NCBI GenBank assembly: GCA_016213405.1
Contig: JACRAM010000079.1
Span: 1-34,973 of the forward strand
Reading direction: 5' to 3'
Origin: Bacteroidota bacterium
GTDB lineage: Bacteria; Bacteroidota; Bacteroidia; Palsa-948
Length of the DNA: 34,973 nt
Of this stretch, positions 31,635 to 34,973 are shown piece by piece. How positions within the stretch are numbered: position 1 is the first letter of the stretch; each line of letters begins with the position of its first letter. The notes below the pieces were generated by a model. The model was not told the origin of the DNA. It saw only the letters and a program-made list of their open reading frames with translations, and did no database searches. The position numbers and the translations under genes are program-made.

Positions 31635-33582
31635 TCAGTTCAGCGAGATTCATATTTCCTAAAGCGGTTTTACTTATCTGTCCCATAATCCAGCTTGAAT
31701 CCACATCTGTTTTCTTTGACAGTTTGATTTTTTTAAACTTTTCTTTCAGGAAAGGAATAGTTTCGGTTAGTTCTTTTTTAGAGCAATGCTTGTAGTGAAT
31801 GTTCGTGAGAACAGAATCAAAATCCAGTTTCGGGTGCTGATAATATTCAACCAGCATTTTTCCGGCAATGTTTAATTCCATTTTTTTATCCTTCAGAAAT
31901 TTAAACAGGTCGAATATTTTTTCATAGCTGAATTCGTCTGTGCTGTCATAATTATTTTCTACAAATTTCATCGTATGCCCTAAGAAAGTTCCGGTAAAGC
32001 GCGGACTTATTTTCAGTTCATCATTTATTTTTTCGATAAGAGGCATAAGATTTTTCTTCAGGATAAATGTAAAAACACCCTGCGGAACTTTCCATGCATT
32101 CAACTGCTGAATGCGGTCAAAAATATCAATCGGAATTTGTTTGCGGATGGCTTCAATGTTTTCATCTTTCAAAGGAATGGGAGCGGAATCGGTATCGGGA
32201 TACATGCGGTCGGCACCGGGCAGCACGCGCTCAAAAATGGTTGTTCCTCCATCCGTCAACGCTTTTCTTGTTTCGTTAGGAATACAATTAAAAGCCATGC
32301 GGCATCTTTCTTCCACCGTCTCAATAGCCGTGGGAATATCTTCTTTGGGTCCCCATAAAACAATCCACGCATCTTCATTTTTACAGGAAAGAAGTTTTGA
32401 AATCTTTTCCGCTTCCTCATCCGAAATATTTTTTTGCAACTCTTCCGAATGAATCATGTTGGGCTTTTCAATGCACGCAATTACTTTCAGCCGCGTTGAA
32501 ATTTCATCGGCAAATAGTTGCTTCGGTTGCGTGAAGTGAGAAAGTATTCCTTTGAATCCCGGCAAATGAATGGCAATTAGCAGCCCCCCTTTGTCCCCCC
32601 GAAGGGGGGAAATTTGCGCGTGTGGGAATTCATCCGCGTTTAACTTCACCGAATTCATTTTCCATTTCTTCTCATCCCCGACTTTCTCCTTTAATAATTT
32701 AATGATATGAACCAGCGCCCATTGTCTGAAACATTCATTGTGGGTGAGCTCAGGCATCCATTTCGTATGCGCAACACCTTTTATTTCCACACGAGTGCCG
32801 CCTTTGCAACTCACGTTTACATCCGCTCTGGTTGAACCAATTCCGGTTCTCACTTTCGCTGTGCTGCGGTTAAGAAAACGAATATAATCAGCCGCTTCTT
32901 TTACCTCATCCGGATTTTTGAATTCGGCTTGAGTTACGGTTTCAATGAGTGGCATTCCCAATCTATCGGTTTTGTAAATCCGCGAATGCCCCACATCAGA
33001 AATCTCACGGCAGGAATCTTCTTCAATACTTAGCTGTATAAGATTGATTATTTTATTTTTCAGCTGAATCTTTCCGCCCACGCCAATGATAGCGGTGCGC
33101 TGAAACCCCGCGGGAATGCTGCCGTCAAGATATTGCTTGCGTGTGATGTGCACTTCGCCTACCACATTCATTTTATTTAGAATTGAAATCTCCAGAGCAA
33201 TATCAAGCGCAACGGGGTCTATCGGAAACGGGGGAGTGTCATCCACTTCATAGGTACAGGCAGTTTCATTTTTAATCCGGTAAGTAATATTTTTCCGGGT
33301 TTTAAATTCCATCAACGCAGTGCCGTCATACTCGCCCAGTTCGCTCAGCGTTGGGCGCATGTGCCTCACTATTTCAGCGTCAAAATCATTGTGTGAATTA
33401 AATTTGCCTGCGGGGCAGCGGCAAAAAAGTTTTCGGGCTGTCAATAACTGCTGGTGAACTTCCAGTCCCGACATAAATCCTATGCGGTCGTAGTCCGCCT
33501 GAGTGGCTTCTTTTCGGGATACATATCCAATTGCCTTTTTGCTCTGCTCGTAATTCTGCTCAGGGTCAAATGACTGGCTCAT
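31609..33582 (-). CDS. gatE: Glutamyl-tRNA(Gln) amidotransferase subunit E (archaeal type)
   Basis: A 657-residue GatE, a little longer than usual archaeal proteins. The N-terminal catalytic cradle shared with GatB has GFMSGLEVHQQLLT, the zinc-binding-like LFCRCP, AGFQRTAIIG and VSCKGGTRVEIKGVAH. An AspRS-like GAD insertion follows (about 290-410), which distinguishes GatE from GatB, containing the conserved LPGFKGIL; then GADRMYPDTDSAPI and a helical/YqeY-like tail (SSWIMGQISKTALGN). It phosphorylates and amidates Glu-tRNA(Gln) with ammonia supplied by GatD. Two oddities: residues 324-335 (ISPLRGDKGGLL) are encoded by an intergenic palindromic element, and the last residues by 7-bp repeats. 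Confidence 0.93.
   Translation of the reverse strand: MSQSFDPEQNYEQSKKAIGYVSRKEATQADYDRIGFMSGLEVHQQLLTARKLFCRCPAGKFNSHNDFDAEIVRHMRPTLSELGEYDGTALMEFKTRKNITYRIKNETACTYEVDDTPPFPIDPVALDIALEISILNKMNVVGEVHITRKQYLDGSIPAGFQRTAIIGVGGKIQLKNKIINLIQLSIEEDSCREISDVGHSRIYKTDRLGMPLIETVTQAEFKNPDEVKEAADYIRFLNRSTAKVRTGIGSTRADVNVSCKGGTRVEIKGVAHTKWMPELTHNECFRQWALVHIIKLLKEKVGDEKKWKMNSVKLNADEFPHAQISPLRGDKGGLLIAIHLPGFKGILSHFTQPKQLFADEISTRLKVIACIEKPNMIHSEELQKNISDEEAEKISKLLSCKNEDAWIVLWGPKEDIPTAIETVEERCRMAFNCIPNETRKALTDGGTTIFERVLPGADRMYPDTDSAPIPLKDENIEAIRKQIPIDIFDRIQQLNAWKVPQGVFTFILKKNLMPLIEKINDELKISPRFTGTFLGHTMKFVENNYDSTDEFSYEKIFDLFKFLKDKKMELNIAGKMLVEYYQHPKLDFDSVLTNIHYKHCSKKELTETIPFLKEKFKKIKLSKKTDVDSSWIMGQISKTALGNMNLAELNVSVIGNQ
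32582..32614. repeat. Palindromic element embedded in gatE
   Basis: AGCCCCCCTTTGT followed by CCCCCC-GAA-GGGGGG-AAATT, with a 6-bp perfect stem. Almost the same sequence follows ssb at 34779-34809. Read on the minus strand it encodes ISPLRGDKGGLL within GatE without disturbing the frame. Confidence 0.9.
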
Positions 33583-33598
33583 CTTGTTTTTATTTTGA

Positions 33599-33657
33599 GA
33601 TTACACAGATTGAAGAATGATTACACAGATTGTTTTTTGTATTTAATCTGTGCAATC
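33599..33657. repeat. GATTACACAGATT repeat upstream of gatE
   Basis: Two direct copies of GATTACACAGATT (33599-33611, 33619-33631) and one inverted, slightly changed copy AATCTGTGCAATC (33645-33657). Related to the element at 26492-26620. The remaining gap 33658-33829 is AT-rich and shows no gene or clear site. Confidence 0.85.
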
Positions 33658-33829
33658 TGTTTTTTCTTTTTCGGTATGGTGTAATCTTTTTAATAAAGAG
33701 GTCAAACGTACAAGATTTTTTTAAAAACCACGCAATCAAACAGCACATATTCAATAATAAAAATGAAAAAATTATTGCACAGAGATAAGCATTTTAAAAT
33801 TTTTCCCGAAGGGGCTCCTTCAGAGCAGA

Positions 33830-34213
33830 TCAGCCAATAGGCTCATTTGTCTTTTTTTCCGCATCCCACTTCACCAGAAAGAAATAATCTTTTTCCAGAG
33901 GGAGATATCCGTACTCATAGCAGAAATAATAGGTATCGCCTTTTTTGGTTTTGTATGTGTGTGTAATATGTTTAAAGCTGAATCCTTTTTCGTGCAGCTT
34001 TTCTTTATGCACATTGGCCTTTCCTTTTCCCTGTTCCACTTTTTCTAAAAGTATTCTTCGGTTCTTCCGCAAAATAGTATTCACCGAGCGCATGTAGTTG
34101 GTGGTATCGCTGTTCTGTTTGTTGTTGTATGCATTCCGGCACAAATCAGAACAGAATTTTTTGTCTATCCGGCCTTTAATCGGCTCTCCGCACTCCAAAC
34201 ATTCTTTTGCCAT
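33830..34213 (-). CDS. Small zinc-finger protein of unknown function
   Basis: A 127-residue protein. The N-terminus MAKECLECGEPIKGRIDKKFCSDLCRNAYNN contains four cysteines spaced C-x2-C-x12-C-x3-C, a treble-clef-like zinc site shared by many short Bacteroidota proteins. The middle is basic and helical (ILRKNRRILLEKVEQGKGKA); the C-terminus has aromatic strands (DTYYFCYEYGYLPLEKDYFFLVKW). It is probably nucleic-acid binding, by inference. Divergent from ssb. Confidence 0.75.
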   Translation of the reverse strand: MAKECLECGEPIKGRIDKKFCSDLCRNAYNNKQNSDTTNYMRSVNTILRKNRRILLEKVEQGKGKANVHKEKLHEKGFSFKHITHTYKTKKGDTYYFCYEYGYLPLEKDYFFLVKWDAEKKTNEPIG

Positions 34214-34319
34214 TCGTAGAAATTTCCACGAAATTAAACTTTATCCGATTACAAACGCTTACAAACGCTTAGTTCCGTATACAAATGTTTAATAACCGAA
34301 TCAGGTCGCCAACCCAGTG

Positions 34320-34327
34320 CACCTTTG
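34320..34327 (+). promoter_or_regulatory. -7-like promoter element of ssb
   Basis: CACCTTTG followed by TA, one mismatch to TAnnTTTG and identical over ten bases to the element before the PepSY-like gene. It implies a leader of about 100 bases. The rest of 34214-34435 holds only a 10-bp direct repeat (TTACAAACGC, 34249-34268). Confidence 0.45.
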
Positions 34328-34435
34328 TATCAAATAAAAACCAGATGCAAACAGATGACAACAGCCGATTCAAACAGATAACACATCCGTATGAATCCGT
34401 TCATTCATCCGTCTGCATCACAAATTAAAAACAAC

Positions 34436-34777
34436 ATGAACACATTAAGAAACAAAGTTCAGCTCATCGGAAACTTAGGACAAAATCCTGAAGTGAAAGA
34501 ACTCAATGGCGGAAAAAAAGTAGCGAAGTTCTCGCTTGCCACCAACGAAACGTACCGCAACAAAGCGGGCGAAAAGGTAACCGACACACAATGGCACAAC
34601 CTCGTTGCATGGGGCAAAACCGCTGAAATCATTGAGAAGTATCTCAAGAAAGGAAGCGAAATTGCCGTTGAAGGAAAACTCCTCAACCGCAATTACACCG
34701 ACAAAGAAGGCGTGAAGCGCTATGTAACCGAGATACAAGTGAGCGAACTGCTCATGCTCGGAGGAGGAAAAAACTAA
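34436..34777 (+). CDS. ssb: Single-stranded DNA-binding protein without acidic tail
   Basis: A 113-residue OB-fold protein. The SSB signatures are clear: NKVQLIGNLGQNPEVKEL, KKVAKFSLATNETYRNKAGE, DTQWHNLVAWGKTAEIIEKY and LKKGSEIAVEGKLLNRNYTD. The protein ends at ELLMLGGGKN directly after the OB fold, so it lacks the disordered linker and the acidic DDDIPF-like tail used to recruit repair and replication partners. It is probably an accessory SSB; the main copy may be elsewhere. ATG 34436 is chosen over an upstream ATG at 34391 because the fold starts there. Confidence 0.93.
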   Translation: MNTLRNKVQLIGNLGQNPEVKELNGGKKVAKFSLATNETYRNKAGEKVTDTQWHNLVAWGKTAEIIEKYLKKGSEIAVEGKLLNRNYTDKEGVKRYVTEIQVSELLMLGGGKN

Positions 34778-34778
34778 A

Positions 34779-34809
34779 AGCCCCCTTTTATCCCCCGAAG
34801 GGGGAAATT
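34779..34809. repeat. Palindromic element after ssb
   Basis: AGCCCCCTTTTAT, then CCCCC-GAA-GGGGG, then AAATT. It begins in the last base region after the ssb stop codon (34775-34777). Same family as the element inside gatE at 32582-32614. Confidence 0.9.
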
Positions 34810-34811
34810 AG

Positions 34812-34846
34812 AAAAGCTCTGTTCGAAAGAACGGGGCTTTTTTATT
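34812..34846 (+). terminator. Rho-independent terminator of ssb
   Basis: AAAAGCTCTGTTC (34812-34824) pairs with GAACGGGGCTTTT (34829-34841) around a GAAA tetraloop; 13 pairs including two G-U. A T-run TTTTTTATT follows. The group II intron begins immediately after it. Confidence 0.92.
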
Positions 34847-34973
34847 GTGCGCCATCCATGTTCTTTTACTATAGGGTGCAAGTCCCGAACACACGTTGAT
34901 AACGCGAAGTGTTAGCTGAAAGCAAGTGCAATGTTGCGAGGCATTGTGCGGAGGAAGCCGAAGGCAAAAGCAA
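34847..34973 (+). mobile_element. Group II intron, 5' end (class IIC type), partial
   Basis: The sequence starts GTGCGCC, the conserved 5' end of bacterial group II introns. Within domain I, ACTATAGGGTGCAAGTCCCG, then the CGAAGTGTTAGC segment and GGAGGAAGCCGAAGGCAA follow, matching in order the domain I pattern of IIC introns such as that of Oceanobacillus iheyensis (from memory). Its position directly downstream of a terminator hairpin is the known target preference of class IIC introns. The ribozyme core, the reverse transcriptase gene and the 3' end lie outside the window. Confidence 0.88.

Noticed and set aside
31609-33582. GatB of the bacterial GatCAB complex
   Set aside because: The protein is too long for GatB and has the GAD insertion with LPGFKG and the GADRMYPDTD region in GatE order.

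Overview
The window looks like a chromosomal segment of an uncultured member of the Bacteroidota. The main evidence is two secreted proteins with type IX secretion (T9SS) C-terminal sorting domains (9360-11306 and 27514-29748), -7 promoter elements of the form TAnnTTTG, weak ribosome binding sites, a CotH/lamin-tail protein, an atpI-B-E-F-H-A operon and the usual PepSY-like and ORF6N families. No tRNA, rRNA or CRISPR array was seen.

Layout. 1-1530: a small helix-turn-helix protein, a 21-bp tandem repeat that may encode a heptapeptide-repeat protein, and a helical/fibronectin-III-like protein. 1658-2750: prfB (minus) with its programmed frameshift, flanked on both sides by copies of one intergenic repeat. 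3093-5272: a TPR/SpoIIE-phosphatase sensor whose N-terminus is broken by 7-bp repeats. 5326-7805 (minus): response regulator, histidine kinase and a periplasmic PepSY-like protein. 7940-9244: a second 21-bp array followed by a second unusual protein. 9360-14402 (minus): a tight four-gene run of exported proteins (fibre-like protein, lipoprotein, small beta-barrel-like protein, T9SS serine protease), the last three visibly AT-rich. 14816-19568 (minus): ATP synthase genes without atpG. 19618-23436: a very large NtrY-like kinase. 23523-27417: a cobalamin-binding protein, an MCE lipoprotein, an antitoxin/ORF6N locus and two crotonases around a MaoC hydratase. 27514-29748: a CotH protein. 29764-33582 (minus): archaeal-type gatE and gatD separated by a four-helix-bundle gene. 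33830-34777: a zinc-finger protein and a tail-less ssb. 34847-end: the 5' end of a group II intron placed directly after a terminator.

The main unexpected theme is repeats. Arrays with a strict 7-bp period, unrelated in sequence but equal in period, occupy at least ten places. Three of them are laid out as inverted arms. They reach into coding sequence (the signal-peptide region of the TPR protein, the C-termini of GatE and of the four-helix-bundle protein). The two 21-bp arrays (three times seven) are also indel-free. A separate palindromic element found after ssb is also embedded in frame inside gatE.

The most notable gene content is GatD plus GatE, the tRNA-dependent amidotransferase otherwise regarded as archaeal. 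Gene calls rest on recognising families by eye; no database search was possible.
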